Source: an uncultured Solirubrobacterales bacterium (GTDB taxonomy: Bacteria; Actinomycetota; Thermoleophilia; Solirubrobacterales; 70-9). Taken from it: a stretch of 16,270 bases of DNA. The position numbers and the translations under genes were made by a program. Below the pieces are notes generated by a model that was not told the DNA's origin, did no database searches, and saw only the letters and a list, made by a program, of their open reading frames with translations. This document shows, piece after piece, positions 1 to 7,223 of the stretch. Numbering within the stretch: the first letter of the stretch is position 1; each line of letters begins with the position of its first letter. Where the stretch lies: NCBI GenBank assembly GCA_937910825.1, contig CALEMO010000162.1, forward strand, positions 1 through 16,270. The letters are read 5' to 3'.

Positions 1-591
1 AAAGCTAATGCGAGCTGCGTGGGAAAGAATCTCAGCGGCCAGAACCTGCAGGGCGCAAACCTGCGCCGCGCGAACCTGCGGGGCGCTGTTCTGCGTCGCG
101 GCGCGCTGCACCACATCAACCTACGCAAAGCTGACCTACGCAAGGCCGACCTTCGCTACGCCGACCTACGCAAAGCTGACCTGCGTGGAGCTGACCTACG
201 AGGAGCAAAACTACGAGGCGCAAAGCTCCACTACTACAGCGCACGAAAGAAAAAGGGCGCGCGCACATCAGCGAATCCGTCCTGCTATCCAAACTGTCAG
301 GGCGCGGACCTGACCAACGCGAACCTGTACAACGCGAACCTGTACAACGCGAACCTGACCAACGCGAACCTGACCGGCGCGAACCTGATCTTCGCGAACC
401 TGGTTATCGCGAACCTGACCGGCGCGAACCTGACCGGCGCGGACCTGACCTACGCGACCCTGATGCACGCGATCCTGACCAACGCGATCCTGACCAACGC
501 GAACCTGACCTACGCGAACCTGACCGGCGCGACCGGCTGCTCCACCGCCGTGCCCACCGGGACCCTCGACGGCAAAGGCTGCGCCAACTAG
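1..591 (+). CDS. Pentapeptide-repeat protein, 5' end cut by window edge
   Basis: The reading frame is open to the first base, so the true start lies upstream; the GTG at 19 is only the first in-window start codon. The visible protein (about 196 residues) consists of two blocks of A(D/N)LXX pentapeptides, which in this family form a right-handed quadrilateral beta-helix. Block one (residues from the GTG about 3-72) is rich in Arg/Lys/Asp, block two (about 96-170) is almost neutral and rich in Asn/Thr. They are separated by a basic linker with a CYPNC motif. Cysteines before block one, in the linker and at the C-terminus (GCS, KGC) could form disulfides, which fits an exported protein, but the signal peptide region is outside the window. 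No partner or target can be inferred. The stop is TAG at 589-591. Family assignment is secure; function is unknown. Confidence 0.9.
   Translation, partial: KANASCVGKNLSGQNLQGANLRRANLRGAVLRRGALHHINLRKADLRKADLRYADLRKADLRGADLRGAKLRGAKLHYYSARKKKGARTSANPSCYPNCQGADLTNANLYNANLYNANLTNANLTGANLIFANLVIANLTGANLTGADLTYATLMHAILTNAILTNANLTYANLTGATGCSTAVPTGTLDGKGCAN
25..234 (+). repeat. Tandem 15-bp coding repeat, charged pentapeptide block
   Basis: About 14 consecutive 15-bp units encode pentapeptides of the type ADLRK or ANLRG. The unit CTACGCAAAGCTGAC recurs almost exactly (for example around 121-135 and 166-180). Units are less alike at the two ends than in the middle, as expected if the centre expanded by slippage. 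Confidence 0.8.
304..528 (+). repeat. Tandem 15-bp coding repeat, neutral pentapeptide block
   Basis: Fifteen consecutive 15-bp units encode ADLTN, ANLYN, ANLTG and similar pentapeptides. The nucleotide unit AACGCGAACCTGTAC/ACC is nearly invariant, including third codon positions, so the copies look recently amplified. Codon choice differs from block one (GCGAACCTG here, GCTGACCTACGC there), showing that the two blocks expanded separately. Confidence 0.8.
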
Positions 592-729
592 CACCAACTC
601 TGTGGAGCGGCCTTTTTTATCTGGAAACGCCGTAACGGTCTCCGCGAAGAGATTCAATCGGCTGTTGACGACGAGGACACCGCAAAGATTATTCGCGACA
701 CTGTCCGTGGATCAGAAGATGCTGACTAA
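592..729 (+). pseudogene. Short in-frame coding-like tail after the pentapeptide gene
   Basis: Directly after the TAG of the pentapeptide gene the same frame stays open for 45 codons to a TAA at 727-729. The peptide contains a short hydrophobic stretch (GAAFFIW), a basic cluster (KRR) and then a soluble acidic helix-like tail (LREEIQSAVDDEDTAKIIRD). This composition looks like the C-terminal end of a membrane protein. There is no good start codon or ribosome site, so it may be the remnant of a gene that lost its front, or chance. Its TAA overlaps the convergent apt stop by two bases. I do not recognise the family. Confidence 0.3.
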
Positions 730-1259
730 AAAGAGTGCAGGCAGATCACAGGAGCGCCAAACGACTCAAGAGTTTCGCGGCCGGGCAAGTCATTGATCTC
801 GAAGGCGAATGAAAAGCCAACCAGCTCGGCACCGATCTTTTCGATCAAATGAGCCGCCGCCAAAGCGGTTCCACCAGTAGCAAGCAAATCATCGTGAAAA
901 AGAACCCGACTTTTTTCAGGGACAAGATCGTGAGCAAGCTCAATCGTATCTTGTCCGTATTCGAGGTCGTAAGAATGAGAATGAAAATCAGGTGGAGTTT
1001 TGCCGGGCTTGCGAACCGGAACAAATCCAGCATTAAAGCGATCGGCTAGTCCGGGGCCAAGAACAAATCCGCGTGCTTCGGCTCCGACAACATAATCAAC
1101 AAGATCGGTCTTGTCTCTTGTCTGGGCGAAAAGCAGGTCAATCATTTCGCCCCAGGCTCCGGGCTGGGCCAAAAGGGGGCTCCAATCCTTGAAGTCGACT
1201 CCTTTTTTCGGCCAGTCTGGAACCGAACGGACATCGCGATCAAAATCAATTGGACTCAT
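726..1259 (-). CDS. apt: Adenine phosphoribosyltransferase
   Basis: This 177-residue cytoplasmic enzyme converts adenine and PRPP to AMP and pyrophosphate in purine salvage. The PRPP-binding loop is clear at residues 119-132 (VLFHDDLLATGGTA). The N-terminal part (VPDWPKKGVDFKD) matches the 'vPdfPkpGi.FkDi.pll' region of the family, and the EARGF segment at 61-65 is the usual adenine-site neighbourhood. The length is normal for the family (about 170-180). The ATG at 1259 is preceded by a GAGG sequence about 6 bases upstream on the minus strand (GAGGTGACCG). A TATATT hexamer about 45 bases upstream could be a -10 element, but no convincing -35 is seen. The gene stands alone, convergent with the pentapeptide gene. 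The PRPP motif has Phe-His where Val-Asp is commoner, a conservative departure. Confidence 0.93.
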   Translation of the reverse strand: MSPIDFDRDVRSVPDWPKKGVDFKDWSPLLAQPGAWGEMIDLLFAQTRDKTDLVDYVVGAEARGFVLGPGLADRFNAGFVPVRKPGKTPPDFHSHSYDLEYGQDTIELAHDLVPEKSRVLFHDDLLATGGTALAAAHLIEKIGAELVGFSFAFEINDLPGRETLESFGAPVICLHSF

Positions 1260-1378
1260 TCGGTCACCTCGGGGACGATTTCGGCAAGAGAAATATAGCC
1301 GAGCACGGCTCAGTCCCTGACGCCGATCTCAACTAGCCGCCGCAGGACCACTCTGGAGCTAGTGCCACTCTGGTCGTC

Positions 1379-1792
1379 CGACGGCTACTCCATACCGACG
1401 GTGATGGTCGCGGAGGGCGCAACTTCTATGCGAGAACGCTTTTCTTCTACCAGGCGACGCTGAACACACCTGCGATGGCACTCGAAACCATCGGTGTCGG
1501 CTCCCAGTATGCGCTCGCCGAACGAGACGCCTCCGGCGAGTACCTGAGTGGAAGCAATGCCTACCGGCTCAGGCTCCCCGCTGATGTCCCGGCGAAGGAT
1601 TTCTGGTCGCTGATCGCCTACGACCCCCAGGCCCGCTCGGAGCTGCAGACTGGCCAGCCGTTTGCGAGCCGAAACAGTGAAAGCAACCTTGAAGAACTCG
1701 CCCAGAACGACGACTGCTCGATTGACCTCACGTTTGGACCTGAGCCGCCGAGCGAGCGTCAGGGCAACTGGATCGAGACCGTTCCCGGCAAG
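1379..1792 (+). pseudogene. Fragment of a DUF1254/DUF1214 family protein
   Basis: The translated frame contains RNFYARTLFFYQATLNTPAM, then GSQYALAERDASG, AYRLRLPADVPAKDFWS and finally GNWIETVPGK, which follow one another as in the DUF1254/DUF1214 family. Intact members are usually well over 300 residues, with an N-terminal DUF1254 domain and a C-terminal end of the type GWF..LRLYGP. Here only about 138 residues remain. The upstream frame hits a TAG at 1334-1336 with no start codon between, and homology stops abruptly after VPGK at about 1792. The frame then runs as an antisense shadow through the convergent gene at 1859-2998. It is a remnant truncated at both ends. The biochemical function of the family is not well defined. 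Confidence 0.8.
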
Positions 1793-1858
1793 ACCCGACG
1801 CCACGGAAGCCGCCTCCGGACGAGCCGGCCCCACAGCTGGGGCAGTTATCAACCGCGC

Positions 1859-2998
1859 TCAGCTCCGCGCGTGCGGGAACCCGGGAGCCCGCCCCTGGAA
1901 GGAGAGGATCTTCGAGTTCTGGATCTCGCCGTCGCGGATCTCGATCGCGCGCGCTATCACCTCGTCGGTGAGCCAGCTCCCAGGCCCCTCCATCACCGTG
2001 CGCAGATGGGGCATGAGCGCGAGGCTGATCTCCCAGGTCGCCGAATCCCAGAGGAAGCTCGGGCTGTGGTCGACGGCGTAGTAGGTGAGACCGTCGCCGA
2101 CGATGAAGGTCGGGTCGTCGAACGACGTCGGTCGCGCCCATTCGAACCCCATGCCCTCGTCGCAGGAGACGTCTATGAAGAGGCTGCCGGTGGAAAACAG
2201 GGGCAGCTCGTCATTCGTAACGAGCGTGAGCGGGGCGTCGGTGTCCTGGAAAACGCAGTTGACGATCACGTCGTGGCCGGCAAGGAACTCTTCGACCGAC
2301 TCGTTGCGGCCGTCGAGTTCGAGCGTGTCGCCGGGGCGATCGGGGTTCTGCTCGAAGGAAATCATTTGAACCGAGTGGATCGGAGAGGCGACAGCGGCGA
2401 CCTCGCGCTGGGTCAGGACCGAGACATCCTGCACACCGAGTGCCGACAGCGCCGTCACCGCGCCGCGCCCGGTCGCCCCGAAGCCAACCACGCAGGCCCG
2501 CAGCGGGCGCCCGTACTTGCCGGTGACCCCGGCCAGCTGCAGCGCGTGCAGAACCGAGCAGTAGCCGGCGAGCTCGTTGTTCATGTGGAAGACGTGCAGA
2601 TCGAAGGTGCCGCCGGAGCTCCAGTGGTTCATCGCCTCCCAGGCGATGATCGTCGCCCGGCGGTCGATCGCCGCCTGGGTCAGCGCCTCGTCCTGGACGC
2701 AGTGAGGCCAGCCCCAGAGCACCTGGCCCTCCCGCATCTCCGCGACGTCGGCCACCAGCGGCTTCGACTGGAGCAGCACGTCGCACTCGGCGACGAGCTC
2801 CTCGTGGCTGCGATGGCCGCCGACGAGCGGGGCGAGGTCGGCGTCGCCAAATCCGAAGCGGTTGCCGTAGCCGTGCTCGAGGTAGATACGCTCGCGCAGG
2901 GACTGATCGATGTCAATGAAGTGGCGCGGATGAAGAGGGAGCCGTCTTTCGTTCTGCTTGCGGGAGCCGGCGAAGACTCCGAGTGAGAGGTATTCCAT
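1859..2998 (-). CDS. N5-(carboxyethyl)ornithine synthase / alanine dehydrogenase-like NAD(P) enzyme
   Basis: With the start at ATG 2998 the protein has 379 residues. The N-terminal domain carries KQNERRLPLHP (14-24), the counterpart of the 'KeNErR.aL.P' pyruvate-side motif of alanine dehydrogenase and N5-(carboxyethyl)ornithine synthase, followed by EHGYG (41-45) and WGWPHCVQD (95-103), which resembles the 'GW.HavQn' element of the carboxyethylornithine synthases. A Rossmann motif GFGATG lies at 172-177. The frame extends 32 codons further upstream, but the extension has no homology-like pattern and the motif begins exactly at this Met. There is no clear ribosome site. The family reductively condenses or deaminates amino acids with pyruvate; the exact substrate (ornithine, lysine or alanine) cannot be read from the sequence. 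No pathway partner is adjacent. Family is confident, specificity is not. Confidence 0.75.
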   Translation of the reverse strand: MEYLSLGVFAGSRKQNERRLPLHPRHFIDIDQSLRERIYLEHGYGNRFGFGDADLAPLVGGHRSHEELVAECDVLLQSKPLVADVAEMREGQVLWGWPHCVQDEALTQAAIDRRATIIAWEAMNHWSSGGTFDLHVFHMNNELAGYCSVLHALQLAGVTGKYGRPLRACVVGFGATGRGAVTALSALGVQDVSVLTQREVAAVASPIHSVQMISFEQNPDRPGDTLELDGRNESVEEFLAGHDVIVNCVFQDTDAPLTLVTNDELPLFSTGSLFIDVSCDEGMGFEWARPTSFDDPTFIVGDGLTYYAVDHSPSFLWDSATWEISLALMPHLRTVMEGPGSWLTDEVIARAIEIRDGEIQNSKILSFQGRAPGFPHARS

Positions 2999-3335
2999 GC
3001 GTCCGCGCAACGTTACAACCCGGCGGCCTTGAGCCGGGGCCGCGCGCTCATGGAGCGAGACGGACCAGGGGACAGCGAGCGCGGCAACAAGCACCTAGCT
3101 CTCCTGCGACAGGCAGCCAGTCCTGGATTGACCCTCCCTGCTACGCCCGGTCAACGGATGGCCGAAAGTGTCTTGCAGAGATTCGCCTTGCCGTCGATAG
3201 AACTCGGGTGTCAGCAGGGTGTCAACACGAGCCACGGCTACGGCCCGAACTGAGTCTGGCCCAAAGTCCCCATATTTGCCCCATTTGCCGGACTTTCCAG
3301 TGCCAGACCGCACCAGCCCGAACTGCCCTCCTGCG
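2999..3335. other. Non-coding stretch upstream of the tRNA fragment
   Basis: No ORF here has family features. The region holds two direct copies of GGGTGTCA (3206-3213 and 3217-3224) and two near-copies of a CATTTGCC-like word around 3270-3292, just before the tRNA fragment. Such spaced short repeats beside a tRNA 3' end are what an old integrase arm/att region could look like, but no integrase gene or recognisable integrase tail is present. Confidence 0.4.
3206..3224 (+). repeat. Direct repeat GGGTGTCA x2, 11 bp apart
   Basis: The octamer GGGTGTCA occurs at 3206-3213 and again at 3217-3224, with start positions 11 bases apart, close to one helical turn. It could be a binding site for a protein, or coincidence; nothing else defines it. 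Confidence 0.35.
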
Positions 3336-3377
3336 ATCATAATCCGCGTGTCGGGGGTTCAAGTCCCTCCCCGGTAC
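3336..3377 (+). tRNA. 3' half of an elongator tRNA-Met (CAT), probable attachment-site remnant
   Basis: Bases 3336-3342 (ATCATAA) form an anticodon loop with CAT at 3338-3340. TCCGC (3343-3347) is the 3' anticodon stem, 3348-3352 the variable loop, GGGGG TTCAAGT CCCTC (3353-3369) a proper T-arm, CCCGGTA (3370-3376) the 3' acceptor strand and C3377 the discriminator; CCA is not encoded. The 5' half is absent. The five bases before the loop (CTGCG) cannot pair with TCCGC, where GCGGA is needed, and no D-arm or TACCGGG acceptor strand occurs upstream. A tRNA 3' end that begins at the anticodon loop is the usual core of a tyrosine-integrase attachment site, so this is likely an att scar. The antisense reading gives the spurious peptide RDLNPRHADYD commonly misannotated over tRNAs. 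Confidence 0.7.
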
Positions 3378-3386
3378 TTCTGGAAG

Positions 3387-3406
3387 CCCTGCTGAAGCGG
3401 GGTTTT
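3387..3406 (+). terminator. Rho-independent terminator after the tRNA fragment
   Basis: CCCTGC (3387-3392), a TGAA loop and GCGGGG (3397-3402) form a six-pair stem with one G-T pair, followed at once by TTTT (3403-3406). It lies ten bases after the tRNA 3' end, where a tRNA terminator would be expected, and supports the tRNA fragment having travelled with its downstream flank. Confidence 0.65.
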
Positions 3407-3423
3407 CTGCTGTTTGGGGTCCG

Positions 3424-3600
3424 GTCACGGTCACCGACGCACTCACGCGAAACCCAGCAGCGATAGCCGTACTGCATGCCGTCAACGACGGTGGCCCGCA
3501 CGCAGCCGCTGGTGGTGGTGGCCCCGCAAACGACCAGGGTGTCGATGCTCTCCCAAGCGGTCATCCAGGAAGCCAAGCGAGCCGGCGATGCCCGTTTCGC
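3424..3600 (-). pseudogene. Fragment of an isochorismatase-family cysteine hydrolase
   Basis: The minus-strand frame reads AKRAS, LASWMTAWESIDTLVVCG, ATTTSGCVRATVVDGMQYGY and SRECVGDRD, matching in order the 'KpraSaF..T.La..L...vDtLvvcG.tTsGCVraTvvdA...Gyr..v..dcvgDr' core of the isochorismatase / N-carbamoylsarcosine amidase family. The nucleophile Cys of TSGC and a Lys equivalent to the catalytic Lys are present. The N-terminal third with the catalytic Asp is missing, the usual F.GT between the Lys motif and LAS is deleted, and homology stops after GDRD at the boundary with the tRNA terminator. About 60 of roughly 200 residues survive, so this is a non-functional remnant. Confidence 0.75.
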
Positions 3601-3646
3601 CGTCGAAACCGGGGCCTTCAGCACCCTCGGTCGCTAAGCCGCGACC

Positions 3647-4240
3647 TCACCCCTCGTAGGGGATTCGGGCGGCTTGGTGCAGTTCGCCGATCTCCGACCA
3701 CTCGTCGCGGCCCAGGCGCGCCAACGGCCCAAGTCGCCTGATCTCGGGATGCCCACCCTCAAAGGCTTTCTCGTCAACAGCGATCGCGACAACCCGGCCG
3801 AAGACCACCACTGAATGCTCAAATTCAACGCTGCGCTCGGTCAGGCATTCGATCGCAGCGGGCGAGCCAGCCACTCGCGCCGGCTTGACCAGTGAAGAGT
3901 CTTCACGCTCGATACCGATCTGGCTGAATTCGTCAACCTCAGGCGGGAAATTGGTACCGCTGGCATTGATCTGCTTGAACATCTGCCGGTTAGCCAGGCT
4001 GATTACGAATTCTCCGGTTTCGATCGCATTGCGCAGCGAGTCATTGCGGCCGATCGAGGTGAACTGGACGATTGGCGGCAGCTGACTGGCTACGGTAAAG
4101 AAGGAATGCGGGGCGAGGTTGGCAACGCCGTCCACTGAGAGAGTCGAGACCCAGGCGATCGGCCGTGGTACGACGACCGCCTTGAGCAGGGCGACGAAAG
4201 ATCCCGGATCGCAATCGTCTGCTGTCTGCACCCGGCGCAC
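3647..4240 (-). CDS. Flavin reductase-like (FMN-binding split-barrel) protein
   Basis: The 197-residue product has the pattern of the flavin reductase domain family (PF01613 type). RPIAWVSTLSVDGVANLAPHS near residues 26-46 is the FMN-phosphate-binding strand-loop, followed by FFTVASQLPPIVQF and DSLRNAIETGEFVISLA. Members bind FMN and either reduce flavin with NAD(P)H for partner monooxygenases or act as flavoprotein oxidoreductases. The chosen start is GTG at 4240; a second GTG at 4231 is possible, and neither has a clear ribosome site. It lies 38 bases downstream of the secreted RTX-like gene on the same strand, so it could be co-transcribed, though no functional link is evident. The remaining family question is whether it is a two-component monooxygenase reductase; no oxygenase partner is adjacent. 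Confidence 0.85.
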   Translation of the reverse strand: MRRVQTADDCDPGSFVALLKAVVVPRPIAWVSTLSVDGVANLAPHSFFTVASQLPPIVQFTSIGRNDSLRNAIETGEFVISLANRQMFKQINASGTNFPPEVDEFSQIGIEREDSSLVKPARVAGSPAAIECLTERSVEFEHSVVVFGRVVAIAVDEKAFEGGHPEIRRLGPLARLGRDEWSEIGELHQAARIPYEG

Positions 4241-4278
4241 AGAACCACTTATACCGATCTTTGGCGATCGCAGCCAGC

Positions 4279-6288
4279 TCAGAACCCGGCAGGCCCCCAG
4301 CCGTAAATGACTTTGTCCTTGCTGTCGAAGATCACTTTGTTTTTACGACCACCCTCACCAGTGGTCACTGTGTCCCGATATCCGTTTTTGCTGTTGAGGA
4401 CGTCTATTCCGTCACGGCCGAGCAGGCTGCGCTTCCGGCCCTGAGTGGGTTTCTTCGGCCCCAGGATCAGCACGTCGTCGTATTTGCTGCCTTCGAGGCT
4501 CTCGATATCGTCGTCAATCTTCAGCTGCCGGCTGCAGTTTCCGGTGACGTGGCTGGCATAGCCTTTGCCGAGGTCGGCCCTGACCCCGCGCGGGGCACCG
4601 GTAAAGACGATGTTGTCATTGCCACCGCCACCACTGACCTCACCCCCTTCACAGGGTGCCTGGGCGTGGATTACGTCAGAGGCGCCGTCGCCGAAGGCAC
4701 TGCCTCCCGAAGGCACCCAGATCTGATCGAGGTTGTCGCCGCCCCTGATCACCGTTCCGTCGGCGTTGTCCTCGGTCCTGATTACGTCCTTGGTGGGACC
4801 TCCGATCAACCTGTTGGCCCCGCTGCCTCCGTTTATCGTGGTCGTCACGAATGAAGGAACGCTGTCAGTGACCTTGATCGAGTCAGCTCCGTCATTGCCG
4901 TAAATCAACATGCCGTTGAGGTTGTTGAAGTCGGCCTCACAGGAAACCTGACCTGATTTCTCCGTGGTTTCGCAGAGTCCTGAAACCAGGGCATCTGTAT
5001 CAATGTCGATCAGATAACGACCCGCATTCCAGCCAACATCGATCTGATCGGCGAAACGACTGCCAAAGACGGTCAGGACCCCCGAGATACCGATCTCAAC
5101 CTGGACCCTGGCCTGGCTGCCTCCACCGGGCGAATCTTCGTTGCAGAAATAGTCGTAACGAAAGCCCGAGCATTCATTTTCCCCAAGGCCGCCGTCGCCG
5201 CTGTCGTCATCGGAGATCTGACCAATCAGTTCGTCGTCGCCCATCCCCCCGCTGATTTCGTTGCTCACCCCGGGTTCCCCGGTGATCGTGTCATCGAAGG
5301 AAGATCCAATTACATCTTCAATGTTCGTCACCGTCTGAGCGCCGACGCCGCCGACTTCACCGCTTTCGAGGTCGACCCTGACCCCGGAATAATTGCGATT
5401 GCCGGATGGCGAATGTGTTGCCCACGAGACCGCATCCTTGCCGGGGCCGCCATCCATGGTGACCCGGCCGGCCGAGGCGGCGACGATCAGATCATCCCCA
5501 TCGCCCATATTTATCTTGACGATGCCCGAATGGACGATTGCGGTGTCGTCAAACTTACCGCCGTTGAGCCAGTCGTCACCGGCGCCTCCGTCGAGCAGCA
5601 GCGGACCATTTGCGGGAGTGCGGTCGCCGTTGAGACGGTCATTGCCGCGCTCACCAAAGAGCTTCTCCGGATTGCCGGAGGCGGTTTGCCCACCATTTGA
5701 GTAGATGAAGTCACTGCCGTTGCCGCCATGAACGTTCGAAACCGAATCACCAAGCGAGTAAATGCGATCGGTACCGGCCAATCCGAGCAGCATATTGCCC
5801 TCGCCCGAATAGTCATAAATGCGATCGTTGCCGCCCTTGCCGCGAACCGTGTCGCGATCGGATGCACCCGCCGGGTTGTCCTTCGGCGAGGCGTAAATGA
5901 AGTCATGGCCCTTCGATCCAAGGATCAGGTCATCCCCGAGCCCGGCCCGGACGATGCTGTAGGAGCTCTTGGCGATCTCAATGCGATCGTTGCCGGCGCC
6001 GGTGCTGGTCTTGCTCCTGCCCTTGCCTGCTTTGACTATCTGGATCCCCTCATCAGCGCAGATCGTGCTGTAGGGCTTGCCGATCACCGTGACTTTGTTG
6101 CCGGCGATCCAGGCGACGTCCTTGAAGCTCAGCTTGACCTTCTTGCTGTCGCCTTTTACGACCCGGTTTATCTTCTTGCCGAAGCACTTCGAAGGCACAG
6201 CCTGAGCTGCTCCTGCTCCGATGAACATCGCAGCCGTAAGGACCACAGGGATCGACAAAGAGGCCAGACTTATGCGTGACTTCACCAT
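4279..6288 (-). CDS. Secreted protein with degenerate RTX (hemolysin-type calcium-binding) repeats
   Basis: The ORF opens at a TTG (6297), but AGGAG on the minus strand abuts that codon and sits about 10 bases before ATG 6288, which is therefore preferred (669 residues). Residues 1-30 are a classical Sec signal peptide: basic MVKSR, a hydrophobic core, then AGAAQA. The rest is built from scattered nonapeptide-like units such as GAGNDRI, GLGDDLI, GKGGNDRI, GGAGDDWL, GDGDDLI, GGMGDDEL and GGGGNDNI, separated by beta-rich spacers. These would bind calcium and form parallel beta-rolls. Spacing is irregular and many units are degenerate, as in actinobacterial surface proteins, and no enzymatic domain is recognisable. 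Cysteines occur in pairs (for example CSGFRYDYFC), so extracellular disulfides are likely. Role could be adhesion, matrix or calcium binding; this is inference. Confidence 0.85.
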   Translation of the reverse strand: MVKSRISLASLSIPVVLTAAMFIGAGAAQAVPSKCFGKKINRVVKGDSKKVKLSFKDVAWIAGNKVTVIGKPYSTICADEGIQIVKAGKGRSKTSTGAGNDRIEIAKSSYSIVRAGLGDDLILGSKGHDFIYASPKDNPAGASDRDTVRGKGGNDRIYDYSGEGNMLLGLAGTDRIYSLGDSVSNVHGGNGSDFIYSNGGQTASGNPEKLFGERGNDRLNGDRTPANGPLLLDGGAGDDWLNGGKFDDTAIVHSGIVKINMGDGDDLIVAASAGRVTMDGGPGKDAVSWATHSPSGNRNYSGVRVDLESGEVGGVGAQTVTNIEDVIGSSFDDTITGEPGVSNEISGGMGDDELIGQISDDDSGDGGLGENECSGFRYDYFCNEDSPGGGSQARVQVEIGISGVLTVFGSRFADQIDVGWNAGRYLIDIDTDALVSGLCETTEKSGQVSCEADFNNLNGMLIYGNDGADSIKVTDSVPSFVTTTINGGSGANRLIGGPTKDVIRTEDNADGTVIRGGDNLDQIWVPSGGSAFGDGASDVIHAQAPCEGGEVSGGGGNDNIVFTGAPRGVRADLGKGYASHVTGNCSRQLKIDDDIESLEGSKYDDVLILGPKKPTQGRKRSLLGRDGIDVLNSKNGYRDTVTTGEGGRKNKVIFDSKDKVIYGWGPAGF

Positions 6289-6465
6289 GAAACGCAAACT
6301 CCTGTGACTCTCGAGGTTTTATGGAGCCGCGCAGACGGCCATCCTGCTCATTCCAACACCGCCAGCCCTCGTTTGTTGCGGAGCGGTCGCGAATAAGTTC
6401 GGCCTCCCGGGTGCCGAGCTTGCCACAACTCTAGACAGGGCTATGTCAGCTCAAGAAGAATCCCT

Positions 6466-7202
6466 GGTTTCTACAACTACGACCACTGGGAAAGCGAACG
6501 AGTGGCAGAGGGGTCAGCCACAGTTGCGCTGACCATGGCAGAGCATCTGGGTCACCGAATCCGCTTCAACACGACCGCCAACACAGTTGAAATCGGATCG
6601 GCGGGCTATCGCGTTATCACCGAGCCGGGGGAACGATTCGAAAGCGATGCCATTGTCTGCGCGCTACCGGCCGGATCGCTTCGTCGCCTGCGGATGAGCG
6701 GAGTCTAAAGCGAGCGAGTCAAATCTTTGCGGCGCCAACGCCACGCTCTGGTCTCGAAGGTGGTATTCGCATACCCCGACTCCTTCTGGGAAGACCAGGG
6801 TCAAAATGGCTGCTCCTATGCCGAGGCCTGCTACATGGGCGGAACCTGGCCCCAGCGTGAGGGCATGGTCTCGGCACTGGTTCCGCCGGAGCTATTCGCC
6901 CCGATGCCGGCGACAGCGCCCGGCCTGCTCCAAAATGAACCGATTAATGAGGCTGCTGCAATCTTCGGTGAGCAAGCCCGTCGACCCGAAGCATTCTTTC
7001 TATGCCACCGGTGCATCGACCCGCTGACCGAGGGCTAGATCACAGCCTGGCGGCCCGGCGATGTCATGACTGTTGGTCCGCTTCACGGAACTCACGAACC
7101 ACCCTTTTTTGTGGCCGGATCCGATCAGTGGGTTTGGGGCTACATGGAGCGAGCCGTGCGCACGGCCTCACTGCCGCCAAGGCGGCCCTCGGCGCCGGTT
7201 GA
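6466..7202 (+). pseudogene. Decayed FAD-dependent amine oxidase (flavin monoamine oxidase type)
   Basis: One frame gives YDHWESERVAEGSATVALTM and DAIVCALPAGSLRRL, then a TAA (6706-6708). It continues in the same frame with SERVKSLRRQRHALVSKVVF and TWPQREGMVSALVPPEL to a TAG (7036-7038), and again with WRPGDVMTVGPL and FFVAGSDQWVWGYME. The natural ending, HGLTAAKAALGAG then TGA at 7200-7202, lies in another frame, so a frameshift occurs near 7155-7165. These are the substrate-domain and C-terminal FAD-binding motifs of the amine oxidase family (the 'GYMEGAvrSG..AA' signature). The N-terminal Rossmann FAD-binding half is missing altogether. Two nonsense codons, one frameshift and a 5' truncation make it a clear pseudogene. 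It faces the convergent GH5 gene. Confidence 0.88.
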
Positions 7203-7223
7203 TGTTGCCGTGACCCGGTTGAC

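Noticed and set aside
25..528. Possible CRISPR array
   Set aside because: The 15-bp units are contiguous, without spacers, and code in frame for pentapeptides.
268..657. Minus-strand ORF rich in VRVGQ repeats
   Set aside because: It is the antisense of the pentapeptide tandem repeats; the regularity is inherited from the 15-bp units.
1793..2986. Long plus-strand extension of the DUF1214 frame
   Set aside because: Homology ends at about 1792; the rest is antisense to the carboxyethylornithine synthase-like gene and has no family pattern.
3029..3253. Plus ORF ending GCQQGVNTSHGYGPN as an integrase tail
   Set aside because: Position before a tRNA end is suggestive, but no catalytic motif or recognisable integrase sequence is present.
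3222..3485. Minus-strand ORF with RDLNPRHADYD
   Set aside because: This peptide is the well-known artefact of translating the antisense of a tRNA 3' half.
5413..6279. Plus-strand ORFs opposite the RTX-like gene
   Set aside because: They mirror the repeat-rich minus-strand gene and lack ribosome sites or family features.
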